From Novipirellula aureliae (lineage in GTDB: Bacteria > Planctomycetota > Planctomycetia > Pirellulales > Pirellulaceae), in the NCBI RefSeq assembly GCF_007860185.1, contig NZ_SJPY01000001.1:581132-645131 (forward strand): 64,000 bases of DNA, written 5' to 3'. The notes under the pieces are model-generated. The model had not been told where the DNA came from, ran no database searches, and worked only from the letters and a program-made list of their open reading frames with translations. The translations under genes were made by a program, and so were the position numbers. Positions 46,185 to 54,260 of this stretch are shown here, piece by piece. Position 1 is the stretch's first letter. Each line of letters opens with the position of its first letter.

Positions 46185-46241
46185 TAACCTTGGCGTCTTG
46201 GTTGAGTTGGGAAGCACCCCTAGAAATAAGTGAAAAAAAAT

Positions 46242-47006
46242 ATGCAAATCGATTCCCGATACCAGGTCCCCAATCTCGAACGTGCATTGGTGATGATGGA
46301 GTACCTACTCGATCATCCCGATGGCTTGACGCTGTCGGAGTTGACGGTCGCTCTAAAACTACCCAAAAACAGTGTTTTTCGTATCAGCAATACGTTGTTG
46401 GCACATGGTTATTTGAACCGCGATGCGACGGAAAAACGCTTTACGCTCAGTCGCAAGTTGCTGACGATGGGGCAGATGAGTTTGGCCGAGAAACCGATCG
46501 TTCCTACAGCGATCGACATCATGCAGAAGTGTCGTGATGAGGTCCATGAAACCGTCCTTATCGGTACGCTCGTCGAGTCCCAATTTGTGGTGATGGAACA
46601 GGTTCTCGGTTCACACCCGTTTAAATTCTCTATCGACTTGGGCGTCCAGTTAGAAATCCATGTCTCCGCCCCTGGCAAAGCGATGTTGGCGTACCTTCCT
46701 GAGCGTGAAGTCGAGAAGCGGTTGAAGGGCTATCGCTTCGTCCGATACAACGAGCGGACGATCACGTCCAAACGAGCTTTGATGAAAGAGTTGCGTGCGA
46801 TTCGCGAGTGTGGATTTGGCTTGGACCGCGGCGAGCAGTTGCATGGGATTCATTGTGTCAGTGCGCCCATCTTCAATCGCCACCAGCGTCCGATTGCAGC
46901 GATCTGGGTCACCGGGCCAATCGACCGACTTCCCAAAGAGGCGTTCCCCGGTCTCGGTAGAACGATGCGATCCTACGCAGACCAAATCTCCGAGCGACTG
47001 TTGTAG
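46242..47006 (+). CDS. IclR-family transcriptional regulator
   Basis: A 254-aa regulator. The winged helix spans LERALVMMEYLLDHPDGLTL with LPKNSVFRISNTLLAHGYL. The effector domain has HVSAPGKAMLAYLPERE and RGEQLHGIHCVSAPIFN, the family's usual signature. The reading frame extends 4 codons to a GTG at 46230; the ATG at 46242 is taken. It diverges from the seven-gene operon, and so most likely senses the pathway's substrate or an intermediate. Confidence 0.94.
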   Translation: MQIDSRYQVPNLERALVMMEYLLDHPDGLTLSELTVALKLPKNSVFRISNTLLAHGYLNRDATEKRFTLSRKLLTMGQMSLAEKPIVPTAIDIMQKCRDEVHETVLIGTLVESQFVVMEQVLGSHPFKFSIDLGVQLEIHVSAPGKAMLAYLPEREVEKRLKGYRFVRYNERTITSKRALMKELRAIRECGFGLDRGEQLHGIHCVSAPIFNRHQRPIAAIWVTGPIDRLPKEAFPGLGRTMRSYADQISERLL

Positions 47007-47081
47007 TTCCTCCTCGCTGCTTTCACGACATCTCCTGATGCCAATGCACGGAATCGAAGGGTGAAAACGAGATCCTACGAA

Positions 47082-47441
47082 TCACTTTGGATCGGCTCGG
47101 TAAAACACGGCTAGCCAGATCGTTGGCTCATCGGGGGCCGTCCATTCAACACGATGTTTGCGATGGGCTGGGATCAGGACATGATCGCCGGGTTTTAAGT
47201 GAAGCGGGTCATTGTCGTTCTCAAAAATCAGCTTGGCTTCGCCGTGGAGCACGACCACCCATTCGTGTTCTTGCTGATCGTACCAAAATCCTTCAGGGCT
47301 AACGTGGCCGTGGGAAACGATGCGTTCGATGCGGGCATGCTGATCCTCAGCAATGACCTCCATCAACTCTTCGGGAAACGATTGCGGCAGGTCCGAAAAA
47401 AGATTTTTGGGTTTCTTACTGCCACGTTTCATGTTTCTCAT
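47082..47441 (-). CDS. Small cupin-domain protein
   Basis: A 119-aa single cupin: HGHVSPEGFWYDQQEHEWVVV is motif 1 (His and Glu ligands) and HLKPGDHVLIPAHRKHRV is motif 2. Families of this kind include dimethylsulfoniopropionate lyase-like and sugar-phosphate-binding cupins; no function is assigned. It starts 18 bp after carbonic anhydrase on the same strand. Confidence 0.88.
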   Translation of the reverse strand: MRNMKRGSKKPKNLFSDLPQSFPEELMEVIAEDQHARIERIVSHGHVSPEGFWYDQQEHEWVVVLHGEAKLIFENDNDPLHLKPGDHVLIPAHRKHRVEWTAPDEPTIWLAVFYRADPK

Positions 47442-47459
47442 ATCGGGGAAGTCACCTAG

Positions 47460-48242
47460 TCAATCGAGCCAGCGGACGCGGCCGTCGAGGTCGTAGATGG
47501 CGCCGACGATTTTGACCGCATGCGTTTCGGAAACACGCTTCAGTTCAGGGCTCAGCTTAAGAGCCCGCTGAGAACAGCGAGTGTTCTTGTGGACGGCCGT
47601 GTCGATGTCCGTTGACGGCCCTACATCGGGTTCGCCATCATGGTGCTCGCGGATCTCATCGTGAATGTGTTGAACGAGCGATGTTAGTTCACGAGGCCCT
47701 CCACTTGACAAATGCTGCATGGCCGCCGTCACCGCACCGCATTTTTCATGACCAAGCACAACGACCAAATGGGTATCGAGATTGGCAACCGCATACTCGA
47801 TGCTGGCCAATACATCGTCATCGACAATATTGCCAGCGACACGGATGACAAACAAATCACCAAGTCCTTCGTCAAAAATCAATTCGGGTGTCACGCGCGA
47901 ATCGCTACAGCCCAGAATGGTTGCGAAAGGCTTTTGTCCGCTTTTAAGTTTGCTTCGCCAATCGGGATCTTCATGAGGATGTTCTGATTTGCCACTCAAG
48001 AATCGCTTGTTGCCTTCCTTGAGCATCGCCAACGCAACTTCAGCCGAAACATTTTCGCCGGACTTCGCTGCTTTGTGCTCCACAGGGTTCGTTTCGGACT
48101 CCTTCTCTGGCAGAGCGGTCGGTGGAGCGGCGACTAGCGGGGCGAGACCAGACACCAACAGCATTGCGGTAAGGAAAGCGAAACGATTTAGGTGACCGAT
48201 ATGGGGCGCTCGACAAACACTCGGGAGGCAGCAATAGTTCAT
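47460..48242 (-). CDS. Beta-class carbonic anhydrase, exported
   Basis: A 260-aa zinc enzyme that interconverts CO2 and bicarbonate. An N-terminal hydrophobic leader (RFAFLTAMLLVSGLAPLVAA) suggests a periplasmic enzyme, which is unusual but known for beta-CAs. Zinc ligands are the Cys and Asp in ATILGCSDSRVTPELIFDE, and His and Cys in VVLGHEKCGAVTAAM. The segment GDLFVIRVAGNIV is conserved. A Glu-rich linker follows the signal. The start at 48242 fits; upstream starts are absent. Confidence 0.93.
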   Translation of the reverse strand: MNYCCLPSVCRAPHIGHLNRFAFLTAMLLVSGLAPLVAAPPTALPEKESETNPVEHKAAKSGENVSAEVALAMLKEGNKRFLSGKSEHPHEDPDWRSKLKSGQKPFATILGCSDSRVTPELIFDEGLGDLFVIRVAGNIVDDDVLASIEYAVANLDTHLVVVLGHEKCGAVTAAMQHLSSGGPRELTSLVQHIHDEIREHHDGEPDVGPSTDIDTAVHKNTRCSQRALKLSPELKRVSETHAVKIVGAIYDLDGRVRWLD

Positions 48243-48697
48243 GGTTCCTGCTCAATTTTGGAGAATGAAGACGTCGCCATCTTAGCTCCTTCCTTTGTTA
48301 GCTCAAAGTAAGAACGTTGCACCCTTTGTCAGGCGTGAAAGATATCGCCCCTGTGAATCGCACTGTGCACTCTGTGCCTCCTTTACGGTCGCTAGGGCGA
48401 CCTTTAGACGCATCCACTTTTTCAGTTGTCGCCTCGATTCGTGTTGTTTCGTGGCGGTTGTTGCTCTGCTCTCGGAGCGGAAGACGCCTTTGTCTGGAGA
48501 GCGTTCGTTGTCCGGATCCGATCTCTCGCTCTGGCTCTGGCTCTGGCTCTGGCTCGATCGGCTACCGCCTGAGCCCTCTTTTCGCAGGGCAGAACGCGGA
48601 TTATGTCAAACCAGGTGGCTTGCAGGTAGCTTCGGCGGAGGGGAAACTGGTAGTTGGTGTTCTTGCTACGATTCTTTCTTCTACGAGCGAACAAGAT
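48243..48697. other. Intergenic region with GGCTCT repeat
   Basis: About 455 bp with no convincing gene. Open frames run through it but resemble nothing. A CTGGCT array is at 48531-48554. The small zinc-ribbon gene's promoter should be near 48650-48690. Confidence 0.55.
48525..48556. repeat. CTGGCT hexanucleotide array
   Basis: Four exact copies of CTGGCT, flanked by the related CTCGCT. It is the smallest of the three hexanucleotide arrays in the window. Confidence 0.85.
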
Positions 48698-49045
48698 ATG
48701 TATTGCCCAAATTGTGGTACCCCCATGGCTGACGGGACTCTCGTTTGTCCCTCTTGCCAATGGCGCGAACCGGTATCGAATTCGATTGGTGACGATCCTG
48801 CGATGCGTTTGATCCTGCCCGTCGGTCGGTCCATCTATGCGATCATCGCCGGTTACTTGGGTCTTTTCAGTCTGATCGTGCTGCCTGCACCGTTTGCCAT
48901 TCTGTTTGGAATCCTTGGCCTCAGGGACATCAAGAAAAATCCTCACCTTGGTGGCAAAGGCCGGGCAATTTTTGGTTTGGTGATGGGAGCGATCTTTACG
49001 TTGCTGCCGATGATCTCGATCGCAATTGCTGTCGCAACATCATAG
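48698..49045 (+). CDS. Zinc-ribbon, DUF4190-like membrane protein
   Basis: A 115-aa protein. The N-terminal zinc ribbon (MYCPNCGTPMADGTLVCPSC) has two CxxC pairs. Two membrane helices follow (AIIAGYLGLFSLIVLPAPFA and IFGLVMGAIFTLLPMISIAI) with the DUF4190 hallmark ILFGILGLRDIKKNPHLGGKG. The ATG at 48698 is chosen over the frame from 48317 because the ribbon begins there. Two more small membrane proteins follow. Confidence 0.9.
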   Translation: MYCPNCGTPMADGTLVCPSCQWREPVSNSIGDDPAMRLILPVGRSIYAIIAGYLGLFSLIVLPAPFAILFGILGLRDIKKNPHLGGKGRAIFGLVMGAIFTLLPMISIAIAVATS

Positions 49046-49112
49046 TCTTACGATGCGTTACAATGCTCGAAGTCTGTTTTTTTTCTTTTCAGGTAGGTGA
49101 TCGAGAGGGACA

Positions 49113-49508
49113 ATGTATTGTAAAAAATGTGGCGTTCAAAACGCCGATGGTGCGCCAACATGCACAGCCTGCGGGGCGCCGTTGACGAAGAATCCTTATC
49201 AACCGGTTGGTGCTCAGCAACCATTCGGGCAAGTTGGCGGGAGCATGATGGGCGAAAAGCCTAAGAACTACTTGGTTGAGTCGATTCTTGTGACCCTCTG
49301 CTGCTGTTTGCCCTTGGGCATTGCAGGCATTGTGTTTGCCGCTCAGGTCGATTCCAAGTGGAATGCAGGGGACCAACACGGAGCGATTGCGTCGGCGGAT
49401 AATGCCAAGAAGTTTACACTGATCGGTTTTGGAATTGGGTTGGTGATGAACGTGGTCGTTTTCGGTATACAAATTCTGGCGGCGATTGGTGCAGCGAGTG
49501 CGCAGTAA
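49113..49508 (+). CDS. Zinc-ribbon CD225/dispanin membrane protein
   Basis: A 131-aa protein. An N-terminal zinc ribbon (MYCKKCGVQNADGAPTCTAC) precedes a CD225 (interferon-induced transmembrane-like) domain: PKNYLVESILVTLCCCLPLG, GIVFAAQVDSKWNAGDQHGA and a final membrane helix. The ATG at 49113 is 67 bp after the DUF4190 gene. The bacterial family's role is unknown; the re-entrant helix can curve membranes. Confidence 0.92.
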   Translation: MYCKKCGVQNADGAPTCTACGAPLTKNPYQPVGAQQPFGQVGGSMMGEKPKNYLVESILVTLCCCLPLGIAGIVFAAQVDSKWNAGDQHGAIASADNAKKFTLIGFGIGLVMNVVVFGIQILAAIGAASAQ

Positions 49509-49962
49509 GGCGAAATGGTTGATTGCTTCGGTGGCCCTCTACTTGGGCTACCGCTTTGCCATCGGTGATTTACCGATCTGGATGCCAAAGTGTTTGTTCC
49601 ATCAATGGACGGGATTTCATTGTCCCGGATGTGGTGGCACGCGAGCGGTGTCAGCATTGTTTGAAGGCAACTTCGTTTTAGCGGTTCGCAACAATCCGCT
49701 GTTGATTCTTGGCACGCCGCTGATTGGCTTGGCGATCTACCGGCAACATCGCCGTGAATTGGCTGGCGGTAAAGCGTCACCCCGGTTGGTCTGGACGTTG
49801 TTCATTCTTTTCGTTGCCTATTTTGCGCTGCGTAACATTCCATCGCCGACGACCAGTCCGCTGGCACCGGTGCCAGAGATCCAGGATTCTCTTCGCCCTG
49901 CCATGCCTCAAAAAAAACTTCCGCAACTTCCTTCTAACCCGCAAAATCATCTGAAGAGCTAA
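49486..49962 (+). CDS. DUF2752 membrane protein
   Basis: A roughly 158-aa protein with two or three helices and the DUF2752 motif FHCPGCGGTRAVSALFEGNF. Its start is non-ATG: TTG at 49486, GTG at 49489 or GTG at 49498, all overlapping the end of the CD225 gene, so translation is probably coupled. DUF2752 and CD225 genes are often adjacent. The C-terminus is proline- and charge-rich. The function is unknown. Confidence 0.88.
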   Translation: MVQRVRSKAKWLIASVALYLGYRFAIGDLPIWMPKCLFHQWTGFHCPGCGGTRAVSALFEGNFVLAVRNNPLLILGTPLIGLAIYRQHRRELAGGKASPRLVWTLFILFVAYFALRNIPSPTTSPLAPVPEIQDSLRPAMPQKKLPQLPSNPQNHLKS

Positions 49963-50280
49963 CTTTTTGGGTTGGTGCGCGCTGCTCAACATCGGAATCT
50001 TGAGTTTCGCTTTCGTAGCAATTGCGATGGCGAGAGAACCGATCTCGAAACTTCATGCCGCATGTTTGGATTAGAGCCCGCGGATCTTTCGAGGGCTTGC
50101 ATCCATTATTTGGCAAACTTCAATACGTTGGTGTTGAAATTTAATTTAGTGCCCTATTTGACGCTGAGAATCATGAATGCAGCTTAACGAAAGGGTCGTT
50201 CGCGGCTAGGCAACCAAACCAGCATCGATAAACTAATTGGGAATGTTGACCCACCCACCTATCGATTAACGGCGTAGACG
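49963..50280. other. Intergenic region, no gene
   Basis: About 320 bp, A/T-richer than its surroundings. No repeat, terminator or credible gene is seen. It probably carries the promoter for the transporter operon. Confidence 0.45.
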
Positions 50281-51747
50281 ATGAACGAAACCCCGCCCAC
50301 TCATTCGCAATCGGAATCGATTGTCGCGTCCGTTGCCGATCGTCCGAGTCTTTTTTCGGAGATGCGTACTAGCGAAGATTGGTGGGCTATCTGGTGTGCC
50401 GGCATACTTCTGGCCGCCTCGTTTGCGGCCGTTTGGGTAGCGAAACCCGTCGATTTCGCGACTCAGATTGCGGCTGGCGAGAACGTTCCGGTCACCAATC
50501 CGCTAAAGTCTTGGCTGGCCAAACCGGGGGGCTGGGACTCGAAACCGATCGATGCCTTTTTCAAAGAATCGAGTGATGGGACGTTGCACTCGATTGCACC
50601 TCAACTGCTAGTCGTTTTTTTGACGATTGGAGTTCTATTTGCAATCGCGACCTGGGTGCGCGGCAAATCGGCAGTCGGTTTTCTCAAAGGTTTCCCGTTT
50701 GTCTTTCTGTTGGCGGTTTTGTCGTACACGATGGCGGGGCAAAGCGTCGTCAGTGCTTACAATTTGGAATATGCTCTTTGGGCTCTGTTGGTCGGCTTGA
50801 TCATCAGTAATACGGTGGGCACGCCAAAGTTCTTGAAAGAGGCGGCACTTACTGAGTTCTATATCAAAACGGGTTTAGTCCTGCTCGGTGCCGAGGTGTT
50901 GATGAGTCGCTTGTTGGCGTTGGGTCTGCCTGGCATCTTTGTGGCTTGGGTGGTAACGCCAATCGTCTTGGTGAGTACTTATGTGTTTGGCCAGAAGGTG
51001 TTGAAGATCAAATCCAAGTCGCTCAACATGGTCATCTCTGCCGATATGTCGGTTTGTGGCGTATCGGCGGCCATCGCGACGGCGGCAGCTTGCAAGGCTA
51101 AGAAAGAGGAGTTGTCGCTGGCGATTGGAATGTCGCTATCGTTCACCGTCGTGATGATGGTTGTATTGCCCGCAGTCATCAAAGCCGTCGGGATGAACGA
51201 GGTACTGGGCGGAGCGTGGCTTGGCGGAACGATTGACTCGACCGGTGCGGTCGCCGCCGCCGGTGCGGTACTAGGAGATCAGGCGCTTGAAGTCGCTGCG
51301 ACCGTCAAGATGATTCAAAACATTCTGATCGGCGTGACCGCATTTTTCGTCGCGATCTATTGGGTTACCTATGTCGAACGTGATCCATCGGCTCCGCGAC
51401 CGGGAGCGATGGAAATCTGGTATCGATTCCCGAAATTCGTGATTGGTTTTGTCGGCATGTCGATCCTGTTCTCGATCCTTTACGTCGAGCTTTCTGGCGG
51501 CCCTGAGCTGATTGACTCGATGATCAAAGGATCGACCAAAACGTTTCGCAGTTGGTTCTTCTGTTTAGCGTTCGTCAGCATTGGATTGCAGACGAATTTC
51601 CGAGCGTTGATGCCTTACTTTAAAGGTGGCAAGCCGTTGATTTTGTATGTCGTTGGTCAATCTTTAAACTTGGTTTTGACGTTGTTTATGGCGTGGTTGA
51701 TGTTTCGCGTGATCTTTGTCGATTGGGTCGAGCAGATGGTACCGTGA
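50281..51747 (+). CDS. YeiH/UPF0324-type putative sulfate exporter
   Basis: A 488-aa inner-membrane protein with about eleven helices. Typical PSE-family segments are [40 protein letters not shown] and [21 protein letters not shown]. The N-terminus is extended by about 120 residues compared with E. coli YeiH. Family members are linked to export of sulfate or sulfite-type anions. Its stop overlaps the modA start (GTGA, 51744-51747), so the two are translationally coupled. That suggests a shared anion. Confidence 0.9.
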   Translation: MNETPPTHSQSESIVASVADRPSLFSEMRTSEDWWAIWCAGILLAASFAAVWVAKPVDFATQIAAGENVPVTNPLKSWLAKPGGWDSKPIDAFFKESSDGTLHSIAPQLLVVFLTIGVLFAIATWVRGKSAVGFLKGFPFVFLLAVLSYTMAGQSVVSAYNLEYALWALLVGLIISNTVGTPKFLKEAALTEFYIKTGLVLLGAEVLMSRLLALGLPGIFVAWVVTPIVLVSTYVFGQKVLKIKSKSLNMVISADMSVCGVSAAIATAAACKAKKEELSLAIGMSLSFTVVMMVVLPAVIKAVGMNEVLGGAWLGGTIDSTGAVAAAGAVLGDQALEVAATVKMIQNILIGVTAFFVAIYWVTYVERDPSAPRPGAMEIWYRFPKFVIGFVGMSILFSILYVELSGGPELIDSMIKGSTKTFRSWFFCLAFVSIGLQTNFRALMPYFKGGKPLILYVVGQSLNLVLTLFMAWLMFRVIFVDWVEQMVP

Positions 51748-52703
51748 TCAAAACAGCTGGAAAGGAAATAGACACGCTCTATCGGTGGCTGCGATCACCA
51801 TGGTGCTCGCTCGTTGTCGCTGCGGCCATGCTTGGATCGATTTGGTTGGTTGTGCTGCCGAGGGTCGCACGGAGTCCATCGATGCAGCAACGGATCGATT
51901 GGCTTGATGAGAAGGGGATTGATCCCAATGCAATGTATTACACCGATTTGGAGATGATGGAAGAATTGTTGGTGCGCCAGCGTTCGCCTGAAAAGCGTTT
52001 GCCTGAAATACGAGAAACGTTGGTGTTGGTTGCAGCCAGCACGCGAGAAGCAATCGGTGAGATAGCGAGCAAGTTTGAATCGCAAACCGGAATGGGCGTG
52101 ACCCTCAGTAGCGGTCCCTCTAGCGGTCTCGCACGCCAAATTGTCGCGGGTGCATCCGTGGATATTTTTGTTTCTGCGAATCAGCAATGGGCGGACGAAA
52201 TCAATGATGCGAAGCTATCCGCAGAGGAATACGTGCTACTTTCGAATCGCTTGGTGCTCGTCGTTCCCGAGGGCAATCCAGCAAAACTGTTTGGCCCGCG
52301 CGATTTGAATTCCGAGCGAGTTCGCCGCATCGCGATCGCGGGAGAGAACGTTCCGCTAGGGATCTATGCCGAGCAAGCTCTGCGAAAATTCGATATCTTT
52401 GAAACACTGGCTGATTCCAACAAGGTGGTGCGGGGCACGGATGCTCGGGTAACGCTGACGTATGTCGAGCGAGCCGAGGTGGAGGCGGGGATCGTTTATG
52501 CGACCGATGCGAAGCAATCCTCGTCAACCGAAGTGGTCTATGCGTTTGATACCGCATGTCACGATTCGATCGTGTACCCTATGTTGCTATTAAGGCATGC
52601 CGCAGGGAACGATGCGGCTCGAGCATTTTACGAGTATCTAAAGTCGGACGAGTCGATTCGCATTTTTCAAAGCCACGGATTCGATATCTCCACAGGGGCG
52701 TAG
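51744..52703 (+). CDS. modA: Molybdate/oxyanion ABC transporter substrate-binding protein
   Basis: A 319-aa membrane-anchored ModA-type binding protein. A helix ([20 protein letters not shown]) near residue 25 is followed by an extra 50-residue spacer. The ModA core starts [20 protein letters not shown] and has [22 protein letters not shown], the oxyanion-binding serines, and [10 protein letters not shown]. The end is [20 protein letters not shown]. The start is a GTG overlapping the previous stop. No lipobox is seen. Its stop TAG lies inside a palindromic repeat. The true anion, molybdate, tungstate or sulfate, cannot be told. Confidence 0.9.
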   Translation: MIKTAGKEIDTLYRWLRSPWCSLVVAAAMLGSIWLVVLPRVARSPSMQQRIDWLDEKGIDPNAMYYTDLEMMEELLVRQRSPEKRLPEIRETLVLVAASTREAIGEIASKFESQTGMGVTLSSGPSSGLARQIVAGASVDIFVSANQQWADEINDAKLSAEEYVLLSNRLVLVVPEGNPAKLFGPRDLNSERVRRIAIAGENVPLGIYAEQALRKFDIFETLADSNKVVRGTDARVTLTYVERAEVEAGIVYATDAKQSSSTEVVYAFDTACHDSIVYPMLLLRHAAGNDAARAFYEYLKSDESIRIFQSHGFDISTGA

Positions 52704-52758
52704 CCTGGGCTTCCAGCCTGGGACCATAATGGCACCCAGGGTGGAAGCCTAGGCTACG
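52699..52758. repeat. Palindromic repeat between modA and modB
   Basis: CGTAGCCTGGGCTTCCAGCC and GGTGGAAGCCTAGGCTACG pair around a short loop. The TAG of the left arm is the modA stop codon. Confidence 0.85.
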
Positions 52759-52799
52759 GTTAAACAGCGAGGCGACGGTCAATTCCCAAAGGTTAGTCG

Positions 52800-53486
52800 A
52801 TGTCATATGGAGAATGGAGTGCGATCTGGCTTAGCATTCGGGTGTCTTTTGTAGGTGTCTTGTTCAGTTTGCCGTTTGGAATCACGATCGGGTGGTTGCT
52901 TGCCAGAAAGCAGTTTTTTGCAAAGTCGGTTTTGGAAACCGTTGTCAACCTGCCATTGGTTCTGCCGCCTGTCCTGACCGGCTATTTGTTGCTCATTACG
53001 TTTGGGCGGCGAGGGATCATCGGAAGCTGTTTCGAAGAATGGTTGGGTCTGCGATTTGTCTTTGATTGGAAGGGAGCTGCTTTGGCGGCTGCGGTCGTTT
53101 CGTTTCCGCTAATGGTCCGAGCGATTCGGATTGCATTTCGTTCGGTCGATCCAAAGTTGGAGCAGGTGTCTCGAACGCTTGGTGCCAGCCCTCTTGATAC
53201 ATTCTTTACCGTTTCGCTACCGTTAGCCCGTCATGGCGTCATTGCTGGATGTGTGCTGGCGTTTGCCAGAAGTTTAGGGGAGTTTGGGGCGACGATTATG
53301 ATTGCCGGAAGTATCCCAGGTCAAACCCAAACGATTCCTCTGTATATTTTTGACCAACTGCAAACGTCCGATGGGATCAAAGGGTCCACCACGATTGTGT
53401 TATTTTCAATCGCCATCGCCGCCATAGCGCTTTACTTTGGTGAGCGGATGGATCGTCGAGTATCGCCGAAGGAAACGACCTTATGA
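52800..53486 (+). CDS. modB: Molybdate ABC transporter permease
   Basis: A 228-aa permease with five helices. The ModB type is shown by WSAIWLSIRVSFVGVLFSLP, VVNLPLVLPPVLTGYLLL and the EAA loop EQVSRTLGASPLDTFFTVSL, ending with RSLGEFGATIMIAGSIPGQT. The ATG at 52800 fits. Its end overlaps modC by 4 bp. Confidence 0.95.
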   Translation: MSYGEWSAIWLSIRVSFVGVLFSLPFGITIGWLLARKQFFAKSVLETVVNLPLVLPPVLTGYLLLITFGRRGIIGSCFEEWLGLRFVFDWKGAALAAAVVSFPLMVRAIRIAFRSVDPKLEQVSRTLGASPLDTFFTVSLPLARHGVIAGCVLAFARSLGEFGATIMIAGSIPGQTQTIPLYIFDQLQTSDGIKGSTTIVLFSIAIAAIALYFGERMDRRVSPKETTL

Positions 53487-54130
53487 CATTTTCTTTCCGC
53501 GGTTGTTACCATCGTGAAACGGGCTTTATGCTTGAAGCTGCCTTCCAGACCGACGCTCGCGTTACGGCGATTTGTGGTCCTTCGGGAAGTGGGAAAACAA
53601 CACTTTTGTCGCTAATCGCTGGACTCTTGAAACCGACGGAGGCATGCATCTGTGCTGGTGATCATGTCTTCGTTGACACGCAAAAAGGTATTTGTATCGC
53701 TCCTGAAAAACGCCAAATTGGATTCCTGTTTCAGGAGGACCGCCTCTTCCCTCATTTGCGAGTGAAAGCAAATATCGAGTACGCTGTACGTCGCCGAGGC
53801 GATGGGGGGATTGCGTTCAAAGATCTAGTGCAGACGCTTGAACTTGAAGAAGTCCTTCATCGATTTCCTGACTCTCTCAGCGGAGGACAGCGACATCGCG
53901 TTGCGCTAGCGAGAGCGGTTGCATCGCGTCCAAAGCTTCTTTTACTTGACGAACCGATGTCGGCAATTGAGGATGTTCTTCGTGATCGGATCACTACATT
54001 CGTCAAGCGATTGATTGACGAGTTTCAAATCCCAACCTTGCTCGTTAGCCACAACCGAGTATTGGTGGAGCGAATGGCATCCAAGGTGATTGAAATGAAT
54101 AAGGGAAAAATCGTGGGGCAGAACACTTAA
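53483..54130 (+). CDS. modC: Molybdate ABC transporter ATPase, short form
   Basis: A 215-aa ATPase. Walker A is CGPSGSGKTTLLSLI, the Q-loop is IGFLFQEDRLFPHL, the signature is LSGGQRHRVALARAVASR, and Walker B is LLLLDEPMSAIE. It ends soon after the H-loop (LVSHNR), so the usual C-terminal TOBE (molybdate-sensing) domain of about 140 aa is missing. Transport may therefore lack that feedback. It overlaps modB by 4 bp (ATGA), a sign of coupling. Confidence 0.93.
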   Translation: MTFSFRGCYHRETGFMLEAAFQTDARVTAICGPSGSGKTTLLSLIAGLLKPTEACICAGDHVFVDTQKGICIAPEKRQIGFLFQEDRLFPHLRVKANIEYAVRRRGDGGIAFKDLVQTLELEEVLHRFPDSLSGGQRHRVALARAVASRPKLLLLDEPMSAIEDVLRDRITTFVKRLIDEFQIPTLLVSHNRVLVERMASKVIEMNKGKIVGQNT

Positions 54131-54260
54131 GGCCGCTTTGCCGCAACCAAATGGCTCCGTCCCATAATCGACATCCTTCGGGCTAGGGATCACGACCCGG
54201 CATCGCCTCGAACAGGGGGACAGACAAAAGAATCGGCGCTATCGCCCAAGCGGTTCAAGC

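Noticed and set aside
46018-46230. Extra gene between the cupin and IclR genes
   Set aside because: Frames here are not protein-like; the region holds promoters and palindromes.
48317-48697. Long N-terminal extension of the zinc-ribbon protein
   Set aside because: It contains a Ser-Gly run from the CTGGCT array and the zinc ribbon begins at 48698.
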